Source: Mnemiopsis leidyi (Eukaryota; Ctenophora; Tentaculata; Lobata; Bolinopsidae). From it: a DNA stretch of 53,363 bases. The stretch covers positions 65,443-118,805 of the forward strand of contig JH154333.1 of assembly GCA_000226015.1 (NCBI GenBank), in the 5' to 3' direction. Numbering within the stretch: position 1 is the stretch's first letter; each line of letters starts with the position of its first letter. The position numbers were made by a program, and so were the translations under genes. The notes below the pieces were generated by a model. That model ran no database searches and had not been told where the DNA came from. It was given only the letters and a program-made list of their open reading frames with translations. Of the stretch, positions 14,301-25,306 are shown piece after piece.

Positions 14301-17300
14301 TCATTGTTTTTAATAGTTTCATGGTTGAATTAGATTGTTGTCGGCTAAAATTTAAATTCAAGAAAAATTTTCAATTCTAATTATGGCTCTCAAGAGAGAT
14401 AGTATATAGTAAGGTTGTATCTAGTATACGTGCGTAACGTTTTTAATTAAGGTTCGATCAACTAATATAATACGTGACCAGTAGAAAGTAGACTAGGTAA
14501 TTAGACAAATTTATAATTTGCAGAAGCTACATTCATGAACAGATCCTGATCGCATGTTCAAATTCAATCACCTGTTGTCATATCGTATTACGTAGAAGAT
14601 CAAAATGAACTATTTCAACTCCATGATTGGTTAGTCTCAGTCACGTGCCAAGATTACAGCCGTCTGATTGGCTACACACATACCTTGGAGTTTCTGAAGT
14701 TCCGATTTGAGAGCTAGAGTTTGAGCTTGAGCCTCCACCAGGGCAGTGTCAGTGGCGGAAACAGAAGATAGCTGACTTTCTAGTGTCTGTATTTGTGTCT
14801 TCTGTTGAGCGATCTGAACAGGGAAAGTTACGTAGTTGAGATGTGAGATTATCAGTAAATAGAAGATAAAATGCTAGGTAAAGTGCGACAATATTAGTTA
14901 CTATAAGAGCTAGGTAATTCTAGTTCTAGAAACTAGCTAGGCTGACAGGGTAGTGTTATAGAAACTTACACAATTGTCTTTGTCCAGAAGTTTCTTCTCC
15001 AAGGAGTTAACTTGTTGTAGATTCCTCTCCAGATCATTGTACTGGTCCTTGCTTTCTTGTAGTTCCTCCTGTATGGGTCGGGTGTTACACTTTTGTGTGT
15101 TACACTTATGTGTGTTACACTTATGTGTGTTACAGTTTTATGTGTTACACTTTTATGTGTTACAGTTTTATGTGTTACAGTTGTGTGTGTTACAGTTTTG
15201 TGTGTTACAGTTTTGTGTATTACAGTTTTATGTGTAACAGTTGTGTGTGTTACAGTTTTATGTGTGTTTGTGTGTTACAGTTTTATGTGTTACAGTTTTG
15301 TGTGTTACAGTTTTATGTGTTACAGTTTTGTGTGTTACAGTTTTGTGTGTTACTAGTTTTATGTGTTACAGTTTTTTGTGTTACAGTTTTATGTGTTACA
15401 GTTTTGTGTGTTACAGTTTTATGAGTTACAGTTTTTGTGTTACAGTTTTGTAAGTTACAGTTTTATGTGTAACAGTTTTGTGTCATGTAGCTGCAGTGAA
15501 AGAATAGCATTAATGATCACGTGTAGTTTTAATTACATTGTAGCAACAAAATTGGTAGACATTTAGTAAGGAATAGCATTTTATTGAATCCTGTTCCTAT
15601 TGCTATTTTGAAGAGGTTCATGATCAAACGTATAATCCACGAAGAAATGTGGTAAATACACTGCACTGCTATGTATAATATGGTAATTAACATTAAATAA
15701 CGTTTAAATTAAGCTTCTATGTAAACATAGGCGTGCTTTGAAATGCTGAGTTGATGGATTACTGAAAAGGAAAATGACGCAATTTTAATGAAAGGAACGA
15801 TGGGATTGAGTTGGACGTATTGATGTAGGACAACAAAACCAAATTTGGGGTAAAGACGGACTTAAACAACAAAAAAGTGTTTGAAATGTCGCGCCGCATC
15901 ATAGGTTCTTAGATTCATCTATCTTTGTTTGAAATCACAAGTCGCAAACCACAATGGACACGGTTGATTTCAAAAGCTTAATAGAGAAGGATATTTCAGA
16001 AGGAGGATCACAATTTTCTTTATCTTGTGACAGGGATTGACCTAAGAGAATTAAGCTAATGTATGAGCCAATCAATATCGAGCAACGCGATCACGTGATA
16101 ACAACGATTTTGACCCTCCCCTAAAATACTTTCTCGACAAGTTCAAAAGTTTCAGAGGGTTTTTACCAAAAAGTCAGCTTGAGGATTAAAGTTTAGCTCA
16201 ATTCAAGAAAGTTCCTCCCGGAATATTTTCAATTCTACAAAGCCACGTACGTGCTGGAAACATGAGACGAAATGTGAGATTAGCTGTTACAGTTCACATT
16301 ATACTGATCTAATCTCTTATCAGTCATCAGTAAGTGTGTAGGGACGTGGTTTTTTTAGCTCAACTTCTCAGAAAGTTCTAGAATTTTCTAAGATAGGGCA
16401 AGATTCTTACAAGGGTAAAAGATTGTTACTAGTAGGGAGAGATTCATCCAAGAATGTTAAGATTTCTAAAGAGATATGTAATAAATAAGGCGAATAAGAT
16501 ATTCATGGCCGCAATATCCGCATAGATATTTGATTAAAATTGAAAGTACAAGCTATATATGAAAGGAATGACTGCAGAAATTTTAAGTATAGCATAGCAA
16601 TAGCAAGTACACAGAGAGATAGCTCCTACATTTTATGAATATTTGATAGATGGACAGCCAGTTTATATTCCTACTCATATAGTAGCACATATCTTCTACT
16701 CGATTTATCACTTAAAGGGGATCATCTCGTTTGAAGTCCCTGAGGCCCTGCCGGAAGTTATTATTCCAACCAACGAATATACTTACTAAACAATCACTAA
16801 ACAATCTGTGTCGAACAATCAGACGAATATTAACACACTACATCTCCTAACATTCACCACTGACACAGCTTACAAGTAACAAATAAAATACCCACAAAAA
16901 AGACGTAGATAAAGGAGAATAACGTCACCAAGGTGACGTGACGTGTCACCATGGTAACGTGTCACCAAGGTGACATGACGTGTCACCATGGTGACACGGC
17001 ACAATGGTGACGTGACGTGTACTGAGGGAGTATTTACCTGCAACTGACAAATCTGGGAGATAAAGCCGGCAGTGCTATTCAACTTCTTGCGGGGAGATGC
17101 GGAGGAGTCTGACACCTAATTTTAGCGACTTTAATCTCAACTCAGGAATTTCAATCTACTTTCATTGATCTTACATTTGCCGTCAAAGTTGTGTAGAATT
17201 TAAAATGTCGCAGAAAAGCAAATAGCAGCGGAGTAGATTGAAAGTGAGCGCAAGAAAAGGGCAGAGTATGAAATAGCATTGAAATAATGCCTACAAAATA

Positions 17301-20300
17301 AAGTTGTTATGATTAGACTAAAACACACCGTGTCGTACTAGTGTAATAATACAAATTACAAGTTACACAATGTACACCCTTTTTGTAACATTCCCGTCAC
17401 AACAAACATACTTAACGTGAACGTCTACAAAACGAAAGTGTGCGCAGGAAATTAACATGCGCGCACTTCAAAAGAACATGCGCACGGGAAAAAGGTTGTG
17501 CACACAGCAGCGTACTCACCTCTAATTCAACAACTCTGTTTTTGAGGTCAATGTTGGGGTTTATTGCAGGGTTGGCACGCTGTTTTGAGAGTTGAAGTTG
17601 AAGGTTGTTGTTTATACGATCTCGGTCCTCTATCTCCTTCTTCATGCGCGATATTTCCTGTAATGGTCAATGTGAGGTCATGTACACAACTAAAGTGTGA
17701 GGCCAATACTTGTTAGTGTGTTTTGTCTGTGTATCTATGGACGTTTGTCTGTGTAAGTGCATGTTTTATGTCTGTGTTTGCGTCATTGTCTGTGACACAG
17801 TGATAGTGTAAGTGTCTCCTGTCTCCAACATACCTCTGATCTAGATTGACTGAGGTTAGAGAATGTAGCTATCTGGTTGCTTAGGGCTTCACGTTCTTGC
17901 TGGTGTCTCTTCTCCATGCTCCTTATTTCATGTGTCAGCTTTACTTTATCTTCACTAAACGTGAAATGTGTTACCGTTTGTGTTGAGTTATTTTATATCA
18001 CATACACTGTGTTTATAGACGGTTCTTTAAAGAGACATCTTCAACATTCCATCGTCTACTAGAATGTTAAAAATCTCACTCCTTGCTATCACTCGCTCTG
18101 TTATACCAGTTGATTCTCTGCAGAATACCAAGAACCCAAAATACGGTTTTACACGTGCACAATACATACCTGTTATCAATCATGTCCTGTTTGACCATGG
18201 TAATGGTATGCTCCAAATCAGCGATAACAGCCTCAGCATCCTTGACTTTCTTCCTCAGACTATCCTTAGTCTCCTCTGAAGTCTTGCCAGTCACCCAGTT
18301 GTCGTCACCCTCCTTGCTGCGCAAGATAGCCAGTAGTGTCTGCAAGATTTGTTGCGTCAGAACTAGATACTTTATTTCTTTGATTAAAAACTGAAAATTC
18401 ATCAATCTTTCCCTTCCTATGCTTAAGGACAGTGAACACAATATGGCATTGTAAGAGTGAGCCATTGACAATAATTTGGACATAGGGCAGAATGAATGAC
18501 GGAGAATGAGTGAGTCTAGTATATTACCTCAATCTCGTTCTCAGAGAACTTAGTCTGGTCTACGATCTGGAATATACTTTCGGGGTCAGTTCCAGTAACA
18601 GAGGTCAGGGCTTTCTTCTTGGATTTCTTAGGCTTTTTATCTGAAAAGATGAAATTAGTTTCGTGACTCACCAAATCGTAGGATTGCTGTTTTAAAACAC
18701 TGAAATCTATCATATCATTATTTGAAAGCTAACGCAAGAAGGCCTACAAACCAGCTGCTTTAGCGGGAGGAGCACTCTTCACCAGCTCTATTTCTTCTAC
18801 TTGTTCAACTGGCTCCGGGCTGTCCGGTCCAGACACTGCTTCCATTGCATCTTCAATCAGCGCTTCTGGCTCTTCTACTGCCTGGGGAAATTGTTTTATT
18901 AGACCATTAGATCATCTATCGAAAATTAAAATGTTTTCCTAGGAGGCACTGTTAAGTGTAAATACAACTCAGTGAGCTGGGTTACAGCTTTAAAAAAAGT
19001 ATGCTCGTTTAGAGCCAGGTGGTCCATGCACTGGAATTTTTGCAAAATATTTTCTTATTTACTAATAGCATAAGTAAATCGGCTAAACACAACTTTAAAG
19101 ATCTCACCTCTCCTTCGACTTGTTCTTCAACCTCCTCCTCCTGGGCTGCTGGTTCTTCAACAACCTCAGGTTCTGGAGTAGCTTCCTCTTCAGGTTCAGC
19201 TTCAACAACAGGAGCACCATCTTCTACCACAGCTGGCACTTCCTCTTCTTCTACTACCTAGAATTTAAGATCAATTTATAAAAAAGTGTGTAGGATTTAC
19301 ATAGATATTTTTATGGCCTATTTAGGCAACTGCATAATCAATTGAGGCTTTTATGCCATTTCACATTTGTAACCAGTAACTTTAAGTTGACAGTGTAATT
19401 TCACTTCAGAGCTTGAATCTCACTTCTTTTTTCTGCTTCTTCTTTTTTTCTTTCTTAGTCTTCTTCTTAGGCTGATCTTGAGGCTCAGTCATTGTCAGAG
19501 GTATAAGTTCAGGAGCAGGCACTTCTTCAGCAGTCACGATATCATACTGCTGATCATCCTCCTCCACAGTATCCTGCAGTAGAATCTGCATTACACACAC
19601 TGAGAGTTCCCAAGTAAATTTTTATGTGCACTGTTAACTGATCTCGAGTCAGACCCTGTCTAATCATGCATTGACAGCTGATATGGTAGTATAGTACTCG
19701 TTATAGAAGTTCACTACAGCTACATTAGCTTTGATCAAAAGAGTGGTCTGGGCATATATAATGGCTTGTTTTGTTAGATTTTATCGACTCTACAAAGCAG
19801 ATTAAACAGTCTATTTGAAACAGAAAATACAGGCTTGATCTCATGAGCAAATTTATAGTTGAAACAAATACATGTTTTTGTACTAGCACCATGGACATTA
19901 TATTACTCTGATGAGTTGTAATTGATATTTTTCTGAGTAAATCTTGGTAAATTTATAAGGACTGCAAGGAAATTTCATATGACTGGACTGGAATCTGAAT
20001 TGCAAATGAATTATAGAATCCAAGATAATCAATCAACCTTAGCACAACAATTACACCAAGCATACAACATTATCTACCTGCTGATCTTGATTTTCTGTCT
20101 TGCTTTTCTTTGCCTTTCTGCGTCTGAAATCTTTCTTTTTCTTCTTGTCTTGGGATGATGATTTAGCTTGGAGTGGTTGGGGCTGTTGTACAGCCATCTT
20201 GCTATAGTCTTCATAACTTATTTCTTTTTGAGTACTGAATACTAACAATAGAACACTGAAAATAAAATAAGCTTTAGACATGAATTACTCATAATTTATG

Positions 20301-20491
20301 GTCCGGAAAACATCCATTCAATTTAGGTATGCTTTATGAATAAAGTTACATTCCAAATGGCCTGATTGGGTTATACACTAATGATGAAATAGCACAAACC
20401 TGACAAGAATGACTCCAGCAAGAGCTGCAACACCATAAGGTGTGACCAGGTAGGTGCTGGCCATTTCCATGTAGGGAGACACAGCTTCCAT
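2445..20491 (-). CDS. Ribosome-binding protein 1 (p180)/kinectin family ER coiled-coil protein, 31-exon gene
   Basis: Thirty-one minus-strand exons with GT-AG borders join without a frame break into 3249 nt (1082 aa). The protein starts with a short luminal end and one membrane segment, then a lysine-rich stretch, an acidic region and a coiled coil of about 750 residues. That order is the RRBP1/kinectin plan. Specific matches are ISYED just after the membrane segment (human TSYEE) and VLSKTEEILTQLQS in exon 21 (human ILAETEGMLRDLQK). Family members anchor in the ER membrane facing the cytosol and have been linked to ribosome or mRNA binding (p180) and kinesin or microtubules (kinectin). The sequence does not tell which of the two it resembles more; it may predate their split. 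Length fits (human 977-1410 and 1357 aa). Exon groups are listed separately. I could have missed microexons. Confidence 0.9.
2550..2816. repeat. ~43-bp minisatellite rich in CACGTG
   Basis: About six degenerate units alternating CACACGTGCTGTCACGTG and ATGACACACGTGTAGTCATG. Every unit has two or three E-box-like palindromes. The array starts about 25 bp upstream (in gene sense) of the acceptor of the last p180/kinectin-like exon. Confidence 0.9.
4545..4632. repeat. ~22-bp minisatellite abutting a splice donor
   Basis: Four units of the type GGTGACGTCACGTGTTAGTTT, ending directly at the donor of exon 28 (exon low edge 4633). Confidence 0.75.
6388..6447. repeat. AAAACTCT short tandem repeat
   Basis: About seven 8-bp units of AAAACTCT in the intron between exons 25 and 26. 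Confidence 0.9.
8163..8342. repeat. Compound CA/CAGA/CATG microsatellite
   Basis: Mixed (CA)n, (CAGA)n and (CATG)n runs within an intron. The long ORFs in several frames here (Cys-Val or His-Thr repeats) are translations of this simple sequence. Confidence 0.95.
8380..8463. repeat. 18-bp minisatellite beside exon 24
   Basis: Four to five copies of TCACGCTTGAGTTACAAG, stopping about 6 bp before the donor-side edge of exon 24 (8469). Confidence 0.92.
8469..11052 (-). CDS. p180/kinectin-like, exons 19-24: coiled coil with the family signature
   Basis: Exons at 11011-11052 (a 42-nt microexon), 10596-10655, 9674-9784, 9344-9562, 9151-9201 and 8469-8531. They encode residues 739-920. Exon 21 carries the TEEILTQLQ stretch and a Trp-containing helix (LQKWEKDLEDKR) that aligns with the p180 segment ending EEEEQVWRAK. 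Exon 22 (73 codons) is the longest coding exon of the gene. Every exon is a multiple of 3 and phase 0-0, so any could be skipped without a frameshift. Confidence 0.86.
12223..17657 (-). CDS. p180/kinectin-like, exons 9-18: central coiled coil
   Basis: Exons at 17520-17657, 17038-17115, 14970-15068, 14684-14813, 14059-14237, 13791-13895, 13331-13435, 13067-13165, 12588-12671 and 12223-12315. They encode residues 369-738, rich in Leu, Glu, Lys, Gln and Ala with heptad spacing. All borders are phase 0 except between exons 12 and 13, which share a split Asp codon. Exons 14 and 15 are both 105 nt. Introns here carry the largest minisatellites of the gene, several starting within 20 bases of an exon. 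Exon 11 uses donor TGT|GTAAGT. Confidence 0.85.
12683..12985. repeat. 21-bp minisatellite carrying TGACGTCA in most units
   Basis: About 13 units of GTCACTTAGCATTGAGATGA with A/T and G/C variants, in the intron between exons 17 and 16. It begins about 12-20 bp from exon 17. Unit variants alternate (AGCA against AGCAG), so higher-order amplification is likely. Confidence 0.95.
15082..15484. repeat. 15-bp minisatellite AGTTTTATGTGTTAC
   Basis: About 27 units with T/A/G variants, beginning about 15 bp from the acceptor side of exon 11. Repeated ORFs in three plus frames (Cys-Val-Thr-Val-Leu type) are artefacts of it. Confidence 0.96.
15490..16915 (-). other. Intron sequence between exons 10 and 11
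   Basis: About 1.4 kb of AT-rich intron with scattered TCACGTGA sites (for example near 16090). I see no exon, RNA gene or transposon in it. Confidence 0.55.
16922..17018. repeat. Palindromic duplicated segment beside exon 10
   Basis: Two 40-bp-class copies of a unit built from GGTGACGTGACGTGTCACC and CCATGG. Each can fold on itself, as in GTGTCACCATGGTGACAC. It lies about 20 bp from the donor side of exon 10 (17038). Confidence 0.8.
17834..18640 (-). CDS. p180/kinectin-like, exons 6-8: conserved start of the coiled coil
   Basis: Exons at 18528-18640, 18170-18339 and 17834-17954 encode about residues 234-368. After a Lys/Ser linker, the segment IFQIVDQTKFSENEIE followed by TLLAILRSKEGDDNW parallels the human family segment where LVSTVGSMVFNEGE is followed by LIEILSEK and a Trp. 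The rest is heptad-like and charged. Exon 7 ends in phase 2, and exon 8 supplies the last base of a Ser codon. This is the most diagnostic block of the gene together with exon 21. Confidence 0.88.
18752..19573 (-). CDS. p180/kinectin-like, exons 3-5: acidic linker
   Basis: Exons at 19424-19573 (150 nt), 19108-19257 (150 nt) and 18752-18881 (130 nt). They encode residues 91-233, very rich in Glu, Pro, Val and Ala, with a second Lys cluster (KKKTKKEKKKKQKKE) closing exon 3. No fold is expected here. Exons 3 and 4 are equal in length and both begin and end in phase 0. Exon 5 ends in phase 1, using donor G|GTTTGT. Confidence 0.85.
20078..20491 (-). CDS. p180/kinectin-like, exons 1-2: ER membrane anchor and Lys-rich segment
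   Basis: Exon 1 is 20400-20491 and exon 2 is 20078-20255, joined through a split Ser codon. The ATG at 20491 opens the frame. Residues 1-17 are short and polar, about 18-38 form one hydrophobic helix, then ISYEDYSKMAV, then runs of lysine and arginine (DKKKKKDF, RRRKAKKSK) at residues 65-84. There is no cleavable signal peptide, which fits the signal-anchor topology known for this family. The basic run resembles the start of the p180 basic domain, but the long decapeptide repeat of mammalian p180 is absent. Confidence 0.9.
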
Positions 20492-20880
20492 CTTAGCCTT
20501 GCATTGTGAGAAATAAATTAATTTTGTTTTTGAAGTTTTCACAACTTGGATTTGGAAATTATTTTAGTTTTTGGAGATTTTGGGAACCAAAAAAACAACT
20601 CGTTTGAATCGGGTTGAGATGAAATTATCAATAGATGCACTAGCATGTGATTTGGACATCTCTTAATTAACTAAATGACACATGTTTGATTGCAAAGACT
20701 ACACAGCACAATATTTGGGCAAACATAATTTGAGGTGACCAAGATGTCTCTGACAACTTAGTGCTAAAATTATTTAATACACTTCAATAAAACCTTGATT
20801 TACTGTGCCTCTATTTACTGTGTCCTTTCATTTATCATGCCTTTTTATTTTCTCTGATATTAGCGACTATTCTTAACAAT

Positions 20881-21479
20881 AAGAAAGTCATCGGCATGGC
20901 AAAAACATCTTTATAAACTGTGACAGTCAATCAGCCATCAGTGTGATTAACTCAACAGTTATCAAAACACACACCATTGAACAAACGACTAACAAACTGA
21001 ATGACCTCCACAGGGCCAACAAAGTCCAACTTGCTGGATACCTGCCCACAAAGGTCACGAAGATAACGAGACAGCCGACAGGCTTGCGAAAAATGGTGCC
21101 AACAACTGTGATGAACCTGCGTTGGTTGAACTTCCGATATCGCGTGGAGTCTGCTACGCGGCCCTCAGAAGGAAGACCCTCTCTGAACCTTTGCAGTCTG
21201 CCCAACCAAAGTATTCTATACTATGTGGAGGGACAGATTCAGCAGGGGACTACCGCAAGCGGGATCTCCGAGTGGCCACTCAAATCCTGACTGGACACGC
21301 GGACCTCAATTACCATCTCACTAAACAGAGACATCACACCTACTTGTTCTCTATGCAAAGAAGAGAATGAAACAGTCAAACACGTCCTAGCCAGATGCAC
21401 TCTGTTGTGGGAATTTTCACGCCCTACCCTAGAACTTCATTGGGCCTTGGTCCTGCCCCCTTAAAGAAGAAGAAAGAAA
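20881..21479 (+). mobile_element. Decayed LINE 3' end: RNase H domain and zinc-knuckle fragment
   Basis: Translation in three successive plus frames gives KNIFINCDSQSAISVIN, then WIPAHKGHEDNETADRLA, then TGHADLNYHL, and after another shift CSLCKEENETVKHVLARC. These are the RNase H core (DSQSAI and HxGxxxNExAD) and the CxxC...HxxxxC tail of non-LTR retrotransposon ORF2 proteins of the RNase H-bearing clades. Two frameshifts (near 21040 and 21345) and a 5' truncation show it is dead. It ends in an AAG-rich tail at 21464-21479, as such elements often do. Reverse transcriptase itself is absent. Confidence 0.85.
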
Positions 21480-21732
21480 TCCTTTATATACCGTACCTCT
21501 ATTAAACATGTGCCTCGATTTACCGGGTCTTCTCCCTTCCCCTGCAAGCCCCAGTAAATTGAAGATGCGACCAGAACTTAAATACTTGTAGACTTAACCT
21601 CCTCTTTTTATAGTTCCCTTAGTTAAGTGTTGCATTGCAAATAGGCAACATGATTTGTTCAGGTACTACTGAATGTGTGACATTGCCTGAATATTTACTA
21701 GCATACATTTTGTTGACTGAAAATCTAACGTT

Positions 21733-21996
21733 GGGTTGGTGGTGTAGTGATATCTAAACCGACTTTCTATGCAGAAAATAAGCGCAGGGGGTTCGATTCC
21801 CAGATCCGCCCATCCTAGAGGAGTGCGCTAAGGGCATTTGCCTGTGCAATTTTCTTCGGTTTACTAAGCCAAATGACAGGAAAACCGTAATTGAGAATTA
21901 AATGAGGAGGGTCTCCGTTAAAGATCTAGATTCTTCCAGGAGCCCCTACGGTATAACTGTAAAAGCCTGGCCTGGTTGCAGGTGAAACAAAAAAAA
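21733..21996 (+). mobile_element. tRNA-derived SINE
   Basis: The head GGTTGGTGGTGTAGTGATA resembles a Pol III A box, and GGTTCGATTCC (21790-21800) is a perfect B box, 56 bases from the head start. A unique body of about 190 bp follows, ending in an A-run at 21989-21996. A cloverleaf is not intact, so this is a SINE rather than a tRNA gene. I could not find convincing target-site duplications. Confidence 0.75.
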
Positions 21997-21999
21997 CGT

Positions 22000-24900
22000 A
22001 ATTCAGTGTTGCAAATTTTATTTCTTGAGCACGAAAGTCGAAACCCATGACGATCAACTTCACGAGCTACCTCTGTGCCTTCGAATGAAATGAAGATGAC
22101 TGATGATTTTCGAAGATAACAACTAGATGACTAAAACAGAAAGAATATAGTTAACTGGATCTCTTCGCGATGGAGACAAAATATCCCTTACTGCTTACAT
22201 AATTTTCATTGTAAAGGCTTTTGACATCAGTAATGACTGATATTGCTAGGTCGTAAGTGAAATGTGAATGTCAAACAGAGCTCTGGCTGAAATGCAGGAG
22301 AACCGGAATGTTTCAGATGCAGCATTGATTGGATAAGTTGGTACGAAGTGAAATTGCTGTGAATACTAAAAATCTCAGAAAACTGTAGATAAATAAGTAA
22401 TATTTAATGAAGACAAAAATAAACTAACATTTGTGACCAACGCAGAAGAAGGAAATTAAAGAAGTATCAACCTACAACTGTTTTCAAGTTGTTGATCTTA
22501 TAGTGCCTTTATGGAGTATGATATAAAGCAAAACGGATTAAGGACCTAAGAAAACTGCACAGTACGGGCATTGCTCTTGACAAGATAATAACCGTTTGCC
22601 TTTCCTACAGGAAGCAGAAAAGCTGCAAGCTGCGTGCACGTTCGGTAATACATAGACAAAATTGATTTTACCATAGCCTTTTTAATTGCTAAACCAGTGT
22701 GGCCAGTACGTGCGCGCGCGGCTCCGATCAACTTGGACAGGTCACCAGCTTGCTCACACAGGGAGCTGGCGATGTATCCGAATTTGAAGCCCTTTGATGG
22801 CGCGCGCGATGCTCTCAAAAAGACTCTGGTCAGAGCAATGTGAATTAATATTAGCGTAGCGTGCGCGCGGCGGCGTTGCAGCGCGCAACGGGGAGCGTAT
22901 TTTGTGTTCCAAAAATAAAATATTTTAAAATTTCCTTGTTAGACGTTGCTTGACAAAATGATATTATTTGTCTATTTAACAAAACGCCAGGAGAGCAGCA
23001 AGCTGCGACTCGCACGCGAGTGGGGTTATAAATACCTCAACAATGAGCTTCACCTATGGCCTTGTTGCGGTGATACCTGACTCACGCAGCTGAAGCTGAA
23101 CGTTTCGTTAAAACGTTAGACGGATATCATCTCGTCAATTATGGCCTAACCATGTGCTTACGCACGCGACGCGCACGCAAAATTGCTCTGATTAGAGCAA
23201 ACAACAAGCCCAAAGCAAATTTGTTTTACGTTGTAATCCATTTCAAACAAAAATTTTTTAATTTGAAAATTTGAAAATTTGAAAATTTGCTCAAATCAAA
23301 GCCCTTCTGCGCACGTCGCGTCGAATCGTTGCCTTGCGTTACAGATTTTGCGTTGCGGCAGCTTTGCACTTTCTACAGCAGTGTAACTTTTAATCACATT
23401 TGATGATATGTTTTACTTCTTGTCTAAAATTACCAAATGTAAGATATAGATTAGTATTACCAATAGGGTTGCTTTTATGTATAGTGAATGAATGAAATGT
23501 ATTTTAATATTAATAATTTTCATATTACTAATTTAGAGTTTTTATGCTAATCAAAAACCGACTTTAATGCTCCTTTTCAAGATTATATCAAGCTCTGTTA
23601 ATTAAGTTATACCTGCTGGATTATAAATTGTGTCAAGATAATCAAATTGTGGGAGCATAGGGGCATTAGAAAATTAAGCCATTGGTTAGCTTCTGGTTCT
23701 GGTAGAATTTAATGTCGGTTTTTAATTGAAATAAGATTCTTGCAAGCCTTTTTGGCTGATAGACAACAAATTACAATCATCGTGGGATGAAGTATATACT
23801 TTTACAAGTCGACCCACAGCCACTCATAGCAAGTTGAAAGAAGTCAAGTTTTTCTCATTATTAATAGTCATTACTTAAACCAATAATCGGTTTCCCGATC
23901 TCCCGGATCTCCCCGAGTGCGGTGGAGGTACAACAGGGTGAAAGAAAATGAACAATGTTTTCATCCTTCAGCAGCCTTCACTCTCAGCTTCGGCCGAGAG
24001 TATCGGGGGACCAACTCGTGCATTGAATTATGACTAGGAGTTTAAGTCTTAACATGAGCCTCCAACTTAAGTTGTAGTCAAGTACCATAGTAAAGAATTT
24101 CTGATTTATTAAGTTTTTTCTTCGGCCACTGGCGGTGACACACGAAGCTCATTATCCCTTGCACTGCGAGCACTTGGTACAACTACATGCTGTTGTGCTC
24201 GCGGGGCAAGTGCCCGCTCATCGAGGTCGAGCCCGATTAAAAATTCAAGTCTAAGATAAGCCAATTACTGAAACCTTGAAGTTGATTTAATAGCAAAGTT
24301 CGTATCACGGTCTTGGCGCACGCTGAGATGGACGCTATGTCCCTTAGGTGACTATAGGACTAGGTGCGTTCGTCTCTGCGAATGTCCCCTGATGAGCGGG
24401 TATCGTTTTGTCTACTTGTTGTGTTGAGGTTTTGAAACTCTTTATTGAGGAATATTCTTAAAATATCATGCTCGATTACAATGTTGAAAATTGTAAACTT
24501 GAGAAAATAATGTGTTAATAAATTTAATTTTGATGCTTAAAACATTATGTAAAAGACAATTCATAGAGCGGCCTCATGCTATGCCGAGCGTGCGCGTGCG
24601 TCCGCCATTTGTTGAACCGATATGGCCCACGCGTGTACGCGCGTGGGCTGTAGTGGTTTGGCAAATCTTGTGCCAGGGACATACTTGCCCGCCGCGCGTC
24701 ATAATGTGAGATGTCCGCGCGTCACCCTTTTAGATTTGAGAAGGGTTGTAAATGAAATACAATATTGTTTGATCTTAAATGCTGTAAATAAAAATACTTG
24801 TTTTTCTAAAATACTTGTTTTTCTACTATTATTTATTACAACTCATCACTGATTACTGCCTTCAGCTCCACATGCTTGTAATCTTTTTTAAATGGGTAAG

Positions 24901-25300
24901 GCAATTCATTAGGGGAGCTAGGTACCCCGTTATTGTGGGTTGCTGTCTACTGCTGCAATTTGCATGTGATCTCTCTGCCTGTTTCAATCACAGAACCTCT
25001 TGTAACTGTCGTGATAAATGCCATATATTACTTTAGATATCTAAAATACAGGACATGCTTCGTGCTAAAATTGTAATCTACTCTAAGCATGTAATCCAGA
25101 TATGGTAAGGAACTGAAAGTAAGAAAAAGGAATTTTTATTGCAAATTTTTATTGCGAATTAGATTACCAAGTGAGCTTAAATATTTGCTCCACAACTATT
25201 CGGTCGCCCTGTAGTCTTTACAAAAAAGCAAAGGTGGTTTTCAGATTCTTTGTCGTTTTACGTCTAAATGCTGGTCTAAATTCTTTTCTGGCCAAAGAAA
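22000..25300. other. Repeat-like intergenic DNA with GC-rich islands
   Basis: AT-rich DNA broken by CG-rich tracts at about 22700-22900, 23150-23180, 23300-23350 and 24580-24720. Related motifs sit in opposite orientation at 22826-22841 (TCTGGTCAGAGCAAT) and 23183-23199 (ATTGCTCTGATTAGAGC), each next to a GCGTGCGCGC-type tract, suggesting a small inverted-repeat element of about 370 bp. An imperfect palindrome (CCCACGCGTGTACGCGCGTG) lies near 24624-24645. A 90-codon minus ORF at 22546-22818 has no recognisable features. No gene is called. Confidence 0.5.
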
Positions 25301-25306
25301 AGGGAT

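Noticed and set aside
14974..15566. Cys/Val/Thr/Leu repeat ORFs in several frames
   Set aside because: Translation of the 15-bp minisatellite.
21733..21810. Possible tRNA gene
   Set aside because: A and B boxes are present but the acceptor and anticodon stems do not pair, and a SINE body and A tail follow.
22546..22818. 90-codon minus ORF in the intergenic block
   Set aside because: No family features, overlaps a CG-rich repeat-like tract, and has no supporting splice or poly(A) signals.
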